From positions 248,001-312,000 of the forward strand of contig NZ_STGG01000041.1 in NCBI RefSeq assembly GCF_005222695.1: a DNA stretch of 64,000 bases, read 5' to 3'. Positions within the stretch are counted from its first letter, which is position 1. Each line of letters begins with the position of its first letter. Position numbers and translations under genes: made by a program. Shown here one piece after another: positions 54,166 through 63,593 of the stretch. A model generated the notes under the pieces. That model saw nothing but the letters and a program-made list of their open reading frames with translations. It was not told where the DNA came from and made no database searches. Source of the stretch: Massilia sp. HP4. Lineage in GTDB: Bacteria; Pseudomonadota; Gammaproteobacteria; Burkholderiales; Burkholderiaceae_D.

Positions 54166-55872
54166 ATGCTGCTTGAACGAACCGTATTCTCCATCGGCGC
54201 AGCGCTCGTCGTGGCCGCCTGCGCGGCGACGGGCGGGCCCGACAGCGCGCCAACCACCGCAGCCTATTTCGAGCGCTTCACGTATGAAGGACGCTCGCAG
54301 GAATCGGCCAACCCTGGCCCATCGCAGTTCCGTAACCCCATCCTGTCAGGCTACTATCCCGATCCGTCGGTGCTGCGCGTGGGCGATGACTACTACCTGA
54401 TCAACTCGTCATTCGCCAACTTCCCCGGGCTGCCGCTGTTTCATTCGCGCGACCTGGTCAGCTGGAAGCAGATCGGCAACGTCATCGACCGGCCATCCCA
54501 GTTCAGCTTCAAGGGCTTGAGGTCGTCCCAAGGCATCTATGCTCCCGATATCTCCCACCGCAATGGCCTCTTCTACGTGGTAACCACTTGCGTCAATTGC
54601 GGGGGCAACGTGGTGATGACGGCCAAAAACCCGTCCGGCCCGTGGTCGGACCCGGTCAGGCTCGACTTCGGCGGCATCGATCCATCGCTGTTCTGGGACA
54701 GCGATGGCAAGACCTACCTGGTCGGCAACGACGCGCCGGACGAGAAGCCACGCTACAACGGCCATCGGGCAATCTGGATGCAGGAGTTCGACCCGGCCAC
54801 CCTGTCGGTCAGAGGCGAGCGTACCCTGCTCGTCAACGGTGGCGTCGATATCTCGGCAAAGCCAAGCTGGATCGAAGGCCCGCACATCTTCCAGCGCGGG
54901 CGCTATTACTACCTGATCGCCGCCGAGGGCGGCACCGGCGACAACCACTCCCAAGTCGTGTTCCGCTCCGCCAGCGTACGTGGGCCGTTCGTGCCATACG
55001 GACGCAACCCCATTCTCAGCCAGCGCAAGCTCGACCGCGCGCGCCCTGAGCCGGTCACCTCGGCAGGTCATGCCAAGTTCGTCCAGACGCCCCACGGCCA
55101 ATGGTGGGCTACCTTCCTCGCGACCCGCCCTTACAAAAACGGGCTGTACAACATCGGGCGGGAAACCTTCCTGCTGCCAGTCGACTGGAAGGACGACTGG
55201 CCGATCATACTGGAGGACGGCAAGCCGGTTCCCTACGTGGCAACCAGGCCCGGGTTGCCCGAACAGGCGCGCCCGGCGTTGCCTTTCTCTGGCGACTTCG
55301 CCTATACCGACGAATTTACCGGCTCGCGCCTGGCCGACCAGTGGATCGGTGTGCGCACCCCGGATGCACCGTTTCATCGTGTGGAGGGCGGAAGACTCAT
55401 CCTGGAGGCGGCGGGACGGCTGGGCGACCTCGCTAGCACGCCCGCGTTCATCGCACGCCGGCAACAGCATCACATCGCCAAAGTGTCGACCAGCCTGCGT
55501 TTCCGGCCGCTGCATGAAGGCGACCGCGCGGGGATCGTGGCCTACCAGAGCGACGATTCGCACCTTTTCTATGGGCTAACCAAGCTGGGGCTGCAAAACG
55601 TGCTTGCCCTGTACGTGCGCGACAAGGCAAAGGCCGAGCATCTGGTGGCCAGCGTGCCGCTGGACGGCGAGGCTGTCGAGCTCGAAATCCATGCCGAGGG
55701 CGGGCGCATGCGCTTCAGTTATACAGTGGGCGGCCTGAGCCGCATCCTGCGCTCCGATGTCGACGCGACCTTCCTGTCAACCGGCAAGGCGGGAGGCTTT
55801 ACTGGCACGATTATCGGGCCCTACGTCTGGCGCGCGAAGCCTGCGGATGCGACCGTCACCGCCGCTCGCTGA
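54166..55872 (+). CDS. GH43 xylosidase/arabinofuranosidase, lipoprotein
   Basis: 568 residues from ATG 54166 (TTGAGG upstream). The N-terminus has a lipobox, ALVVAACA, with Cys at position 19, so the enzyme is membrane-anchored in the periplasm or outer membrane. The five-bladed catalytic domain has GYYPDPSVLRVGDDYYLINS (general base Asp66), DFGGIDPSLFWDSDGKTYLV (Asp172) and SWIEGPHIFQRGRYYYLIAA (general acid Glu237). Residues about 390-568 form a second beta-sandwich domain typical of xylosidase-type GH43 enzymes. It cleaves xylo-oligosaccharides or arabinose side chains. Downstream of the TonB receptor behind a terminator. Confidence 0.93.
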   Translation: MLLERTVFSIGAALVVAACAATGGPDSAPTTAAYFERFTYEGRSQESANPGPSQFRNPILSGYYPDPSVLRVGDDYYLINSSFANFPGLPLFHSRDLVSWKQIGNVIDRPSQFSFKGLRSSQGIYAPDISHRNGLFYVVTTCVNCGGNVVMTAKNPSGPWSDPVRLDFGGIDPSLFWDSDGKTYLVGNDAPDEKPRYNGHRAIWMQEFDPATLSVRGERTLLVNGGVDISAKPSWIEGPHIFQRGRYYYLIAAEGGTGDNHSQVVFRSASVRGPFVPYGRNPILSQRKLDRARPEPVTSAGHAKFVQTPHGQWWATFLATRPYKNGLYNIGRETFLLPVDWKDDWPIILEDGKPVPYVATRPGLPEQARPALPFSGDFAYTDEFTGSRLADQWIGVRTPDAPFHRVEGGRLILEAAGRLGDLASTPAFIARRQQHHIAKVSTSLRFRPLHEGDRAGIVAYQSDDSHLFYGLTKLGLQNVLALYVRDKAKAEHLVASVPLDGEAVELEIHAEGGRMRFSYTVGGLSRILRSDVDATFLSTGKAGGFTGTIIGPYVWRAKPADATVTAAR

Positions 55873-55937
55873 GCATGGACGGTTGAACGGGGAAGGTATG
55901 GGAGCTGGTGGACAACGCCGTGGCGTACGTCCCCGGA

Positions 55938-57218
55938 TCAGCGGCGGCGGGTTGCGGCCACCAGTCGGCTCATCGCCTGCTGCGGCGACATGCGATCGTT
56001 ATTCCAGAATTCGGTAATGATACCCTGGATGCCGTCCTCGATTTCACGTGAAGCGGTCATCGATATGGCCGGTGACAAGGTGTTGGCCCGCGCTGCATCG
56101 CGAAATGCCGCGGCGGTTTTCAGTGCACAGCCATCGAACCGGGAAAAATCGGCGTCCTGGCGCGCGGGAATCGACCCCTTGAACAGATTGTAGTCGCGCT
56201 GCACGGACGCCGACATGATTGCGGCGGCGAACGCGAGCTGCCCCTTGACCGGTGCGGCATCTGGACGCCGGAACAGCGCAATGGAGTCCGACGTAAACAG
56301 GAAGTTGTTGCCCGACCCGGGCACAGGGACGCAAAGGGCTTTGAACGGTGCGGCGTTCTCCCCGGAGTGGAACGCCGGATTGGCCCAGTCTCCCATGAGG
56401 TGCATGCCCACCTTCCCGGTCTGGAACATGCTATTGCCGCGCTCGATACTGATCCGGGCATCGGCCGGCTGCTCGGTGTAGCGCTTGATCCGCCTGTAGG
56501 TTCGCAACACCGTCACCATGACCGGACCGTTGAGCGCGGCCGCGTCGTATTCCACCAGTGCCTTGCGATGAAACGCCGAACCGCCGATGCTCAGTGCGAT
56601 CATCTCGAACAAGAGCAGATTCTGCGTCGGCCGCCCGTAGTAGGCGACAGCGGCGTAACCGGCACGCTTCATCGCTTCGGCGGTGACGAAGAATTCATCC
56701 CAGTTCGCCGGCACCGCGGCGCCGGACTCTCTGAGAATCCGCTCGTTGATCCACAACCAGTTGACCCGATGGATGTTGAGCGGCACTGCATAATAGCGCC
56801 CGCGGTACTTCACAGTATCAGCGATCGCCTTGGGCAGGAGAACGTCCCAGTGATATTCTGAAGCAATATCATCCAGGGGAAGCAGTGCACCACTTGCAGC
56901 CCAATGCTGCGTGAGCGGCGCTTTCATCATGGCCGCCATGGGTGGATTGCGCGACGCGACGCGAAATTGCAGTATCGATTCGCTCCAGCCGGTCCAACCG
57001 TTGGCCACCGTGAAGTCCTTCCACGTATGCCCGGTGGATGTGAGTGCGTCGCGCAGGACGTTGACCCGGTGGGTATCGGCGGGGGTATCCAGATAATGGA
57101 ACACCTCGATCGCGGGGCCGGCGCTGCCAGCAGTGCCGGCCGACAGATTCGTCGACAACATGGCCAGCATCGCCAGTGTTGCCGTGGCTTTGGCCGTCCC
57201 CCGGCCCAGGTCATGCAC
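55938..57218 (-). CDS. Periplasmic extracellular solute-binding protein (family 1), no permease
   Basis: 426 residues from GTG 57218 with GAGGAAAG upstream. Signal peptide ATATLAMLAMLSTNLSAG. The mature part reads IEVFHYLDTPADTHRVNVLR, YYAVPLNIHRVNWLWINERI, ANWDEFFVTAEAMKRAGYAA and GKVGMHLMGDWANPAFHSGE, which is the SBP_bac_1 layout for sugars. No ABC permease or ATPase gene is nearby. It is divergent from the two-component genes with a 203-bp gap. Together with a sensor kinase it may serve as a sugar co-sensor instead of a transporter component. That role is inference. Confidence 0.88.
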   Translation of the reverse strand: MHDLGRGTAKATATLAMLAMLSTNLSAGTAGSAGPAIEVFHYLDTPADTHRVNVLRDALTSTGHTWKDFTVANGWTGWSESILQFRVASRNPPMAAMMKAPLTQHWAASGALLPLDDIASEYHWDVLLPKAIADTVKYRGRYYAVPLNIHRVNWLWINERILRESGAAVPANWDEFFVTAEAMKRAGYAAVAYYGRPTQNLLLFEMIALSIGGSAFHRKALVEYDAAALNGPVMVTVLRTYRRIKRYTEQPADARISIERGNSMFQTGKVGMHLMGDWANPAFHSGENAAPFKALCVPVPGSGNNFLFTSDSIALFRRPDAAPVKGQLAFAAAIMSASVQRDYNLFKGSIPARQDADFSRFDGCALKTAAAFRDAARANTLSPAISMTASREIEDGIQGIITEFWNNDRMSPQQAMSRLVAATRRR

Positions 57219-57421
57219 GACTTTCCTCAGCTCTGAACATGTGTTCGATTTTCTCCGCTAGCACTGCACGCGCGGACCACGCGTATCCGAAGGATGATGA
57301 ACGTATTATGGCACGCCGGCGCCGCGAGCGAACCTCGGGAGGCTCTCGGGGGCCGCCGGTTCTCGCACCGCCACCGCCGAACATCGTTGAAGAATCCGCC
57401 ATAAGCCGTTAATATCCCTTG

Positions 57422-58114
57422 ATGCAACTCCTACTCGCCGAAGATGACACAATACTTGCCGATGCCCTCACGGCGCAACTGACCAAGGCCGGATTTACGG
57501 TCGAACATGCGCCCAATGGCCCGGTTGCCGAATATCTGCTCATCAAACGCGACTTCGATATCGCGATCCTCGACCTCGGCCTGCCGATGATCGATGGACT
57601 CACGGTTCTCACGCACGTCCGCGCAACGCGTCCAACCCTGCCCGTTGTGATCCTGACCGCATTGGACAAGCTCGATAGCCGTGTGGCCGGCCTGAATGCA
57701 GGCGCGGACGACTACGTCACCAAGCCCTTCGACTTCTCCGAACTCGAGGCCAGGCTGCATGCCGTACTTCGACGCTCGAAGCAGCCCGGCGCGGCGGGCC
57801 AACTGTCAGTGCGAGGCCTGACGTTTGATCGCGAGACGCGCCGCGCGTTCGTTAACGGCGAGCCGGTCGAGCTGAGTCCACGCGAATCAATCTTGCTGGA
57901 CGTGCTTCTAACCAACACCGACAAGGTTGTCACCAAAGAGCAAATCGCCAGCGCCTGGATCAGCGCCGGCAACGAGGTCGGCATCGGCAACACGGCGGAA
58001 GTGCATATTCATCGGCTACGCCGCAAACTCGACGATTCGGGGATGATGATCCGTACCGTGCGCGGCCTCGGCTACTTGCTCAAAGCCGATTCCCCAGGCA
58101 CATCGCACACGTAG
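57422..58114 (+). CDS. OmpR-family response regulator
   Basis: 230 residues from ATG 57422 (MQLLLAEDDTILADALTAQL); a TTG three bases earlier is in frame. Receiver: acidic EDD near residue 9, phosphoacceptor Asp51 in IAILDLGLPMIDG, VVILTALDKLDSRVAGLNAG, ADDYVTKPFD with Lys101 region. DNA-binding winged helix at 130-225: LSPRESILLDVLLTNTDKVV, VHIHRLRRKLDDSGMMIRTV, RGLGYLL. The layout is close to TctD/QseB. The kinase gene starts at the next base after its stop. Confidence 0.93.
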   Translation: MQLLLAEDDTILADALTAQLTKAGFTVEHAPNGPVAEYLLIKRDFDIAILDLGLPMIDGLTVLTHVRATRPTLPVVILTALDKLDSRVAGLNAGADDYVTKPFDFSELEARLHAVLRRSKQPGAAGQLSVRGLTFDRETRRAFVNGEPVELSPRESILLDVLLTNTDKVVTKEQIASAWISAGNEVGIGNTAEVHIHRLRRKLDDSGMMIRTVRGLGYLLKADSPGTSHT

Positions 58115-59596
58115 ATGCGCTGGCTGAGCCACTTCGCATCGCGTGCAGGGGCTGTGTCGCTCCACCGCCAGCTGGTTGTGTGGGTGCTGCTGCCCCAGCT
58201 GGTGCTGTGGCTGGCCGGTGGCATCGCCACCTATCGGCTGGCGGTCCGCTATGTGAACCAGGCCGCCGATGCCACGCTGTCGCAGGCCGCGCGCACCGTT
58301 GCAGGCCAGGTCCGTGCAGTCGGCGACCGCCTGGTAATCGACTTCCCTTACGCCGCACAGAAGGTGCTCGAGGCCGACCCCACCGATCGCTACTTTTACA
58401 CTGTCAGCATGCCGCCGGGCCAGCTTATCCTGGGGAACCACGATATCCCGGCGCCGCCTTCCCACATGACACCGCGCCCCGACGACCCATACTTCTACGA
58501 TGGCGAGATCGCGCAGGGAGCGGACAAGACAGGTGGCGCTTACCGGTCGCGAACGAAGGTGCGCATCGCCGCCCTGTACCTGACCTACGGCGAGGCGGCT
58601 GGCCAGCGGCAATGGATGCTGGTGCAGGTCGCCCGCAGCATGGCCAACCGCGAAAATATCTGGAAAATGATTCTCGTCGATACGTTGTTGCCACTATCAG
58701 TCCTAATCCTCCTGATGACGATGATCGTGTGGGTAGGCACCGGCGCGGGGCTTGCGCCGCTACTGCGCCTGCGGCGCGAGGTCGAGGGGCGCTCGCCGGC
58801 CGACTTGACGCCACTGCGGGCCGAGGCCGCGCCGCAGGAATTGCGGTCGCTGGTACGGGCCCTGAACGACCTGCTGGCGTCCGTGCGCCAGAACATCGAT
58901 GCGCAACAGCGTTTCATCGCCGACGCGGCCCACCAGCTGCGCACACCCTTGGCCGGCTTGAAGAGCCAGACTGAGCTTGCCCTGGACGCGACCCGGGATC
59001 CGGCGCTGGTCGCGCGTCTGCAACGGGTACACCAGAGCGCCAGCCGGGCAGCGCACCTGATCAACCGGCTGCTGATGCTGGCGCGTGCCGAACCCGAGGC
59101 GGCAATGGTGCAAGAAAAGATCTCAGTCGAACTGCTGCCCTTCGTGCAGCAGGTGGTGGCGACGGCGGTGCCACGGGCGCTGCGCGCTGGCGTCGATCTG
59201 GGGATGGACGACGACGGCGACGCGGCTCCACCTGCCTCCTTGTGGGTCAAGGCGAACGACATGCTCCTGGGTGAGGCGTTGTCGAACGTACTGGAAAACG
59301 CCATCGAATACGCGGGGCCCGGCAGCGAGATTACCGTCAGAGTCGACCGCGACGCGCAGCATGCCCGGATCATTGTCAGCGACAATGGTCCGGGCATCGC
59401 CCCGGCGGACCGCGCCCGCGTCTTCGACCGCTTCGTGCGGGCGACCAGCCAGGGACTCGGTTGCGGCCTGGGCCTGTCGATCGTCAAAGAGATCATCTCC
59501 CGGCACGGAGGCACCGTCACACTCGAAGGCGTCGAGCCGCACGGGTTGAGGGTAACGATGCGCTTGCCGCTATCTCCAGCAGCACCGGCACCCTGA
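58115..59596 (+). CDS. TctE-type sensor histidine kinase
   Basis: 493 residues, start directly after the response-regulator TAG. Membrane helices at about 19-44 and 185-208 enclose a periplasmic domain of about 140 residues (VIDFPYAAQKVLEADPTDRY, TRPDDPYF region) of the 2CSK_N sensor kind. The dimerisation box is ADAAHQLRTPLAGLKSQTEL with His273; the ATPase has NVLENAIEYAGP (N box), VSDNGPGIAPADRARVFDRF and GCGLGLSIVKEII. TctE kinases sense organic acids; near xylan genes the signal may be a uronate or a sugar, possibly through the divergent binding protein. Confidence 0.92.
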   Translation: MRWLSHFASRAGAVSLHRQLVVWVLLPQLVLWLAGGIATYRLAVRYVNQAADATLSQAARTVAGQVRAVGDRLVIDFPYAAQKVLEADPTDRYFYTVSMPPGQLILGNHDIPAPPSHMTPRPDDPYFYDGEIAQGADKTGGAYRSRTKVRIAALYLTYGEAAGQRQWMLVQVARSMANRENIWKMILVDTLLPLSVLILLMTMIVWVGTGAGLAPLLRLRREVEGRSPADLTPLRAEAAPQELRSLVRALNDLLASVRQNIDAQQRFIADAAHQLRTPLAGLKSQTELALDATRDPALVARLQRVHQSASRAAHLINRLLMLARAEPEAAMVQEKISVELLPFVQQVVATAVPRALRAGVDLGMDDDGDAAPPASLWVKANDMLLGEALSNVLENAIEYAGPGSEITVRVDRDAQHARIIVSDNGPGIAPADRARVFDRFVRATSQGLGCGLGLSIVKEIISRHGGTVTLEGVEPHGLRVTMRLPLSPAAPAP

Positions 59597-60217
59597 CTAC
59601 ACGGTCACTCGCCCCGGTCGATTTCGAGCCCTGCAACATCCTGCAAGTAGCAGACCCAACGCAACGATCGCAGCGCTTCCCGGCTCAGGCACCTCGGTAA
59701 TGCTGGCGATGCCTTGTGCAGCCCATGAGGCATCAGCCGCACCCGGCATCAAGGCAATCGCGGCGATGTCGCCACTCGTGCCCGGCGCGTACGCGGTTCG
59801 GCCCGCATCGACGAGCGCCACGCCGAAGTTCGAGCCGTCAAGTGAACCCGCCGGAATCCCGAAGCGCACGTCGAACGAGAAGATGCCGCCGAAGTCGATA
59901 CGCTGCAACAGCTCGTTGAAGCTCGGTCCCTGCACGAGGCTGAGCAGTGATCCGACATCGCCTGAAACCTGGCCTTGGGTGAAGCGTTCGCTGCCGAAGC
60001 TGCCCTTGAAGTTCGACACTGTCGCGGTAATGGGTGTCGCGTTGTCCAGGCCTGTCAGGGTAAGATTGAGGTAGCCGCTGCCAGACCAGCTGCCGGTATC
60101 GATCGACACCCGGTAAACGGGGCCGGCAAGCGTTGCTCCCGCAGCGGTTGCGAGCAGCAACGCCACCATGGCACGTGCGAGGAATGCGTGAATTGCCGCG
60201 TTAAATGCGTTGAACAT
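59597..60217 (-). CDS. PEP-CTERM exported protein
   Basis: 206 residues. Signal peptide LARAMVALLLATAAGATLAG, a beta-rich middle with YRVSIDTGSWSGSGYLNLTL, TPITATVSNFKGSFGS and FSFDVRFGIPAG, and the C-terminal sorting tail VPEPGSAAIVALGLLLAGCC, RARNR. The PEP motif, hydrophobic helix and Arg cluster are cleaved by the exosortase system. Such proteins are common in Massilia relatives and may be surface bound. It is convergent with and immediately next to the kinase stop, and 10 bp after the GH30 stop. Confidence 0.88.
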   Translation of the reverse strand: MFNAFNAAIHAFLARAMVALLLATAAGATLAGPVYRVSIDTGSWSGSGYLNLTLTGLDNATPITATVSNFKGSFGSERFTQGQVSGDVGSLLSLVQGPSFNELLQRIDFGGIFSFDVRFGIPAGSLDGSNFGVALVDAGRTAYAPGTSGDIAAIALMPGAADASWAAQGIASITEVPEPGSAAIVALGLLLAGCCRARNRPGRVTV

Positions 60218-60227
60218 ATCGATTCTC

Positions 60228-61784
60228 TCAGTAAGTTACGCTCAACACCCTGGGGGTGTAGCTGATGTTGGCCATGGATGGGTTAGCGAAGCTGGTATTG
60301 ACGGTGACTGTCGCACCCGGCGCGATTTCAGCGACCGGCAGGGTGAGATACGGCGCACCGTTCCATTCTCCGTTACGATTGCCCAGCGTGACGTCCTGCG
60401 GCAAACCTTCGAGCACCAGTTGCAGGGCCGCGCCCCTGATCGGATTGGGGTTTACATTGGTGAACGAAATGGAGCCGCTGAAAGCGCCGGTGAAGCGGTT
60501 CGCCGACAGCCCGCTACGCGAGATCTTCAGGCTGCCGGTAGCGTCAAGCAGCGCGGGCTGGTTGACAAGGGTCGTGACGCTCAGGGGTTCGACCGCCAGC
60601 GAGGCCGCGCCATTGGTGACCGCATGCTCGCCCAGGTACTGCTGGTTCGCAGTAGCCGATGTCATGTAACGCAGCAGCGTACGCGGCGTGTTCGACGCGA
60701 ACCTCAGGTTCACCGTGCGCCGCTGGGCCCCATTATTCACCGCGACCACGACCAGCTTGCCGTCGCCCCCCTTGTAAGCGGTCACCAGCACGTCATGATA
60801 GGGGCGTTCCGTTGCCCCGATGCGGGTGTAGCCCGGACGCACGTGCTTGGCGTACTGCGCCATGATATGACCGCGCTTGCTGACCATGCCGTCCTCGGTC
60901 AGCAGGCCGTATGAGCGGCGGATATACCACCACACGTACGCGCTGTGATTGGAAAGCATGCTCTTGTGCAGCTCCACACCGACGGGCAAGGCCTTGACCC
61001 AGTCATTGGCGTCCGAAGAACTGTCCGTGTAGTGCTCCGTCATCCAAAGCTCCTTGCCTTTGCCGCGCGCGAGCGGATCATCGCTGGGCGTGACACCGTA
61101 CAAATGTCCCGAAACGATGTCCAGATGCTGTGCCGCCGCAGCGTTGTTCAGGATCGGATCCGACATCGCCTTGGAAAACCTGTAAGACTCCGGCCCCATC
61201 AGCTTGACCGTATCGAAGCGACCGCCTTCGGACTGCAGAAAGCCGATCAATTCGTCCGGGCTCCACAGGCAGCTTTCATACGTTACCGCGATATCGGGCT
61301 CGTTCTGGATCGAGATGCCGTGCAACTGGGCGCCATTGGCGCGCATCATGGCGGCGAAATCGAGCAGATGGGTGGCGTAGGCCGGATAGTCAGCGGGCAG
61401 GAGGCGACCGCCGATGATGTTGTTGTTGGTCTTCATGGACGCGGGCGGGGACCACGGCGTGGCGAACAGCGTCACCCCTTTCGCTTTTGCCAGCCGAGCT
61501 GTCGGCACCTGGCGCTCCCATGCCTGCCTCGATGAGTCGATACGCATGCGCATGATCGACAGGCCGACCTGCCCTGGGCCGGTGCCGAAAGCCGTTTCGA
61601 CCTGGTCGGCCGTCAGGTCGGGGATCCATCCGACGCCGTTATGGCCGCCGAAGCCGCGGACGACCTGGTAGGTGGTGTTGCTGTTGACATCGATCGTCTG
61701 AGCGGTGGCTGCAACTGGCATCAGGGCCAGCGACGGTAGCGCGTACAGGGCGATAACTGCATTCTTCAGGCTTGCTTTGATCAT
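60228..61784 (-). CDS. GH30 glucuronoxylanase with a C-terminal extra domain
   Basis: 518 residues. Signal peptide LPSLALMPVAATAQ. (beta/alpha)8 barrel: YQVVRGFGGHNGVGWIPDLT, GLSIMRMRIDSS, TLFATPWSPPASMKTNNNII, acid/base Glu162 in GISIQNEPDIAVTYESC and nucleophile Glu250 in ELWMTEHYTDSSSDANDW, then SAYVWWYIRRSYGLLTEDG. The side beta domain ends near residue 420. Residues 425-518 are an additional beta-sandwich (LKISRSGLSANRFTGAFSGS, LVLEGLPQDVTLGNRNGEWN) that may bind carbohydrate. GH30_8 members cut xylan next to methyl-glucuronate, fitting GH115 in the same locus. Confidence 0.92.
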   Translation of the reverse strand: MIKASLKNAVIALYALPSLALMPVAATAQTIDVNSNTTYQVVRGFGGHNGVGWIPDLTADQVETAFGTGPGQVGLSIMRMRIDSSRQAWERQVPTARLAKAKGVTLFATPWSPPASMKTNNNIIGGRLLPADYPAYATHLLDFAAMMRANGAQLHGISIQNEPDIAVTYESCLWSPDELIGFLQSEGGRFDTVKLMGPESYRFSKAMSDPILNNAAAAQHLDIVSGHLYGVTPSDDPLARGKGKELWMTEHYTDSSSDANDWVKALPVGVELHKSMLSNHSAYVWWYIRRSYGLLTEDGMVSKRGHIMAQYAKHVRPGYTRIGATERPYHDVLVTAYKGGDGKLVVVAVNNGAQRRTVNLRFASNTPRTLLRYMTSATANQQYLGEHAVTNGAASLAVEPLSVTTLVNQPALLDATGSLKISRSGLSANRFTGAFSGSISFTNVNPNPIRGAALQLVLEGLPQDVTLGNRNGEWNGAPYLTLPVAEIAPGATVTVNTSFANPSMANISYTPRVLSVTY

Positions 61785-62935
61785 GCATTGTCTCCGGTTA
61801 TGCTTCGGGAGCCGCAGGTCGCGGTCCCGTCACTTTTTTGTGGTCACCATGACCTTACGACTGCTTTTCCCACTCCTGCTCTCCTTGCTTTCCTGTGCTT
61901 CTCGCTACGCCCCTGACCTGGCCGTCGCGCAGTCCTGCAATGCGGCCAGGGGATGGGTCCTGACCGTTGCCTTGTCGCCGGCTGCCGCCGGATGCAATCT
62001 GTCGTTGTCGGGCTTCTCGCGCAATGCGTCGGCTTGCTCCATCCTGCAGTACTGCGCCGCGGTCGGCGACGCGGTGGATGCCGCCTGATTCGCGGATCCG
62101 CTGGTTGAAGGGCTACTCGGTCGCGATTTCCTGGCACACACGCTGGTAGACGTTGCCGCCATGCCCTTGCCGCCGAAAAGGAGCGCGCGCAGCGAGGTAC
62201 CGAAACCATTGCTGGCGCAGACACTCAGTGTGCGGTCGAAAAAGGGATCCAGGCCACTTGCCGCGATGTCGTATTGCGCCGTTGCGAGCGCAGCAGGGAG
62301 TTAGACTGATCCACGACAGCCCGCCCTGCCCCAAGAGACGTTTCGCTCCGGAAGGCGCAACAAGACTGTTCAGAGAGAGCACGGCGGTGCCGGCATGCGA
62401 ACGGGCAGTGCGGGACCTGGATGGAAGATTTCGAACCAATGCCGTCATGCAGGAGCAACGGTGCCGCATCACGCGTTGCGAGCGGATTTCGCGGTCCATA
62501 TCGATGGCGCGCCCTGGTGCAACCCTGTGTGGCTGACGCATTCTTGTCTCCTTCTTGTAATTGGCCTCTTCCAGAGACAGACATCGCCGCGTGCTGCTAG
62601 CGCTCTGACGTGCTTGGTTTGCCCAAGCTGAAGATACAATCTTTTATTAATCTTAATACCATATTCTGTTAGGCGCTATCATTTTTTAGTCCTCGCCCGA
62701 GCCTGTTCTGGAGGGAAACTAGTCCGATCGCATGCAGACGCCGCGTGCGAATCTCGGCCCCAGCACTGCGCCCATCGAGCGGAAGCAAGGACTGGCTCCG
62801 AGGTATGCCCCCTAAAAAACAACATTCAGTGCCGATGATACCGCAAACATTTCTATCCAAGTACCGCCTATTCCTGCTGATTTGCTGCTAGGATTGTGTA
62901 AGGAAACATTAATACTGGCGAAATTTATGTTTGAC
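61785..62935. other. About 1.15 kb without a supported gene
   Basis: A forward frame from ATG 61849 (LRLLFPLLLSLLSCASRYAP, stop at 62086) starts like a lipoprotein signal but continues without family pattern. The rest of the interval has only short frames on both strands and a drop in GC around 62630-62700 and 62870-62930. It probably contains decayed DNA plus the promoters of GH30 and of the GH10 gene. Confidence 0.45.
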
Positions 62936-63235
62936 ATGAACAGGATGAGAGTTGCTTCAGGTCCGATCGTTACCGAGATGCAGGTGATTCCGACCGCTGG
63001 TCACGGCAGCGTGCTGCTGAGTCTTTGTGGAGCCTACCTGCCGTGCTTCAGTCGCATCATCATGCTGCTGAAAGGCTGTTCGGTCCATGTTCGGCGTACG
63101 CCGGGCGGCGGGATCCAGCGGCATGGTGCGGGCTTTCTCGCGCTCGGCGCTCCTGGTCGAAGGCATGCAGATCGCCCGCTACAACCGGACACGGCCGATC
63201 CGCGCCCACCCCTGGAGGAGCATCTGCTGTTGAGC
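62936..63235 (+). pseudogene. gudD: N-terminal remnant of glucarate dehydratase
   Basis: From ATG 62936 the text VASGPIVTEMQVIPTAGHGS, VLLSLCGAYLPCFSRIIMLL aligns with the start of GudD (VTEMQVIPVAGHDSMLLNLS, GAHAPFFTRNIVIL). A later part in a shifted frame, LLVEGMQIARYNRTRPIR, matches the next segment (LVVGxxIGxYN). The TIM-barrel catalytic part is missing. Glucarate dehydratase acts in the oxidative glucuronate route, so a relic here fits a locus that releases glucuronate from xylan. Confidence 0.65.
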
Positions 63236-63593
63236 CGCCAACCGCCCAGGCAAGACGGTATACCTCCTGGGCGCAGCTTGTGGGCTGAGCCGGTCGCACC
63301 CGGTGAGCGCAGCGTTGCCAGGGTCGCTAGCAGGCAGGCGGCGCATGCGGCGCGAGAGCCTCATTCACCGGCGCCGTCACGGCGACGTTGCCGCCCGCCT
63401 GCGCAAGCAGTTTCAGGAACTGCAGGGGCGACGGTACCAGCATCGCGTAGTTTCAGTCTGTCGGGCCTGCCGCTGACGGATTGGGTCGGTCCGCCCTTCC
63501 GATTCGACTACCGCAAGGCCCGGCGCTTCCCGTTCGCGCTGGGCAACGGATGAACCAAGCTGCAAAGCAAACCCCGTCATATCAGGAGAAAAC

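Noticed and set aside
59597..60217. Exosortase locus near the PEP-CTERM protein
   Set aside because: No EpsH/exosortase or prsK/prsR-type gene occurs in the window; only the substrate protein is present.
61849..62086. A 79-codon forward frame with a lipoprotein-like start
   Set aside because: The part after the hydrophobic start has no family pattern and a competing minus-strand frame is equally long; left as unassigned.
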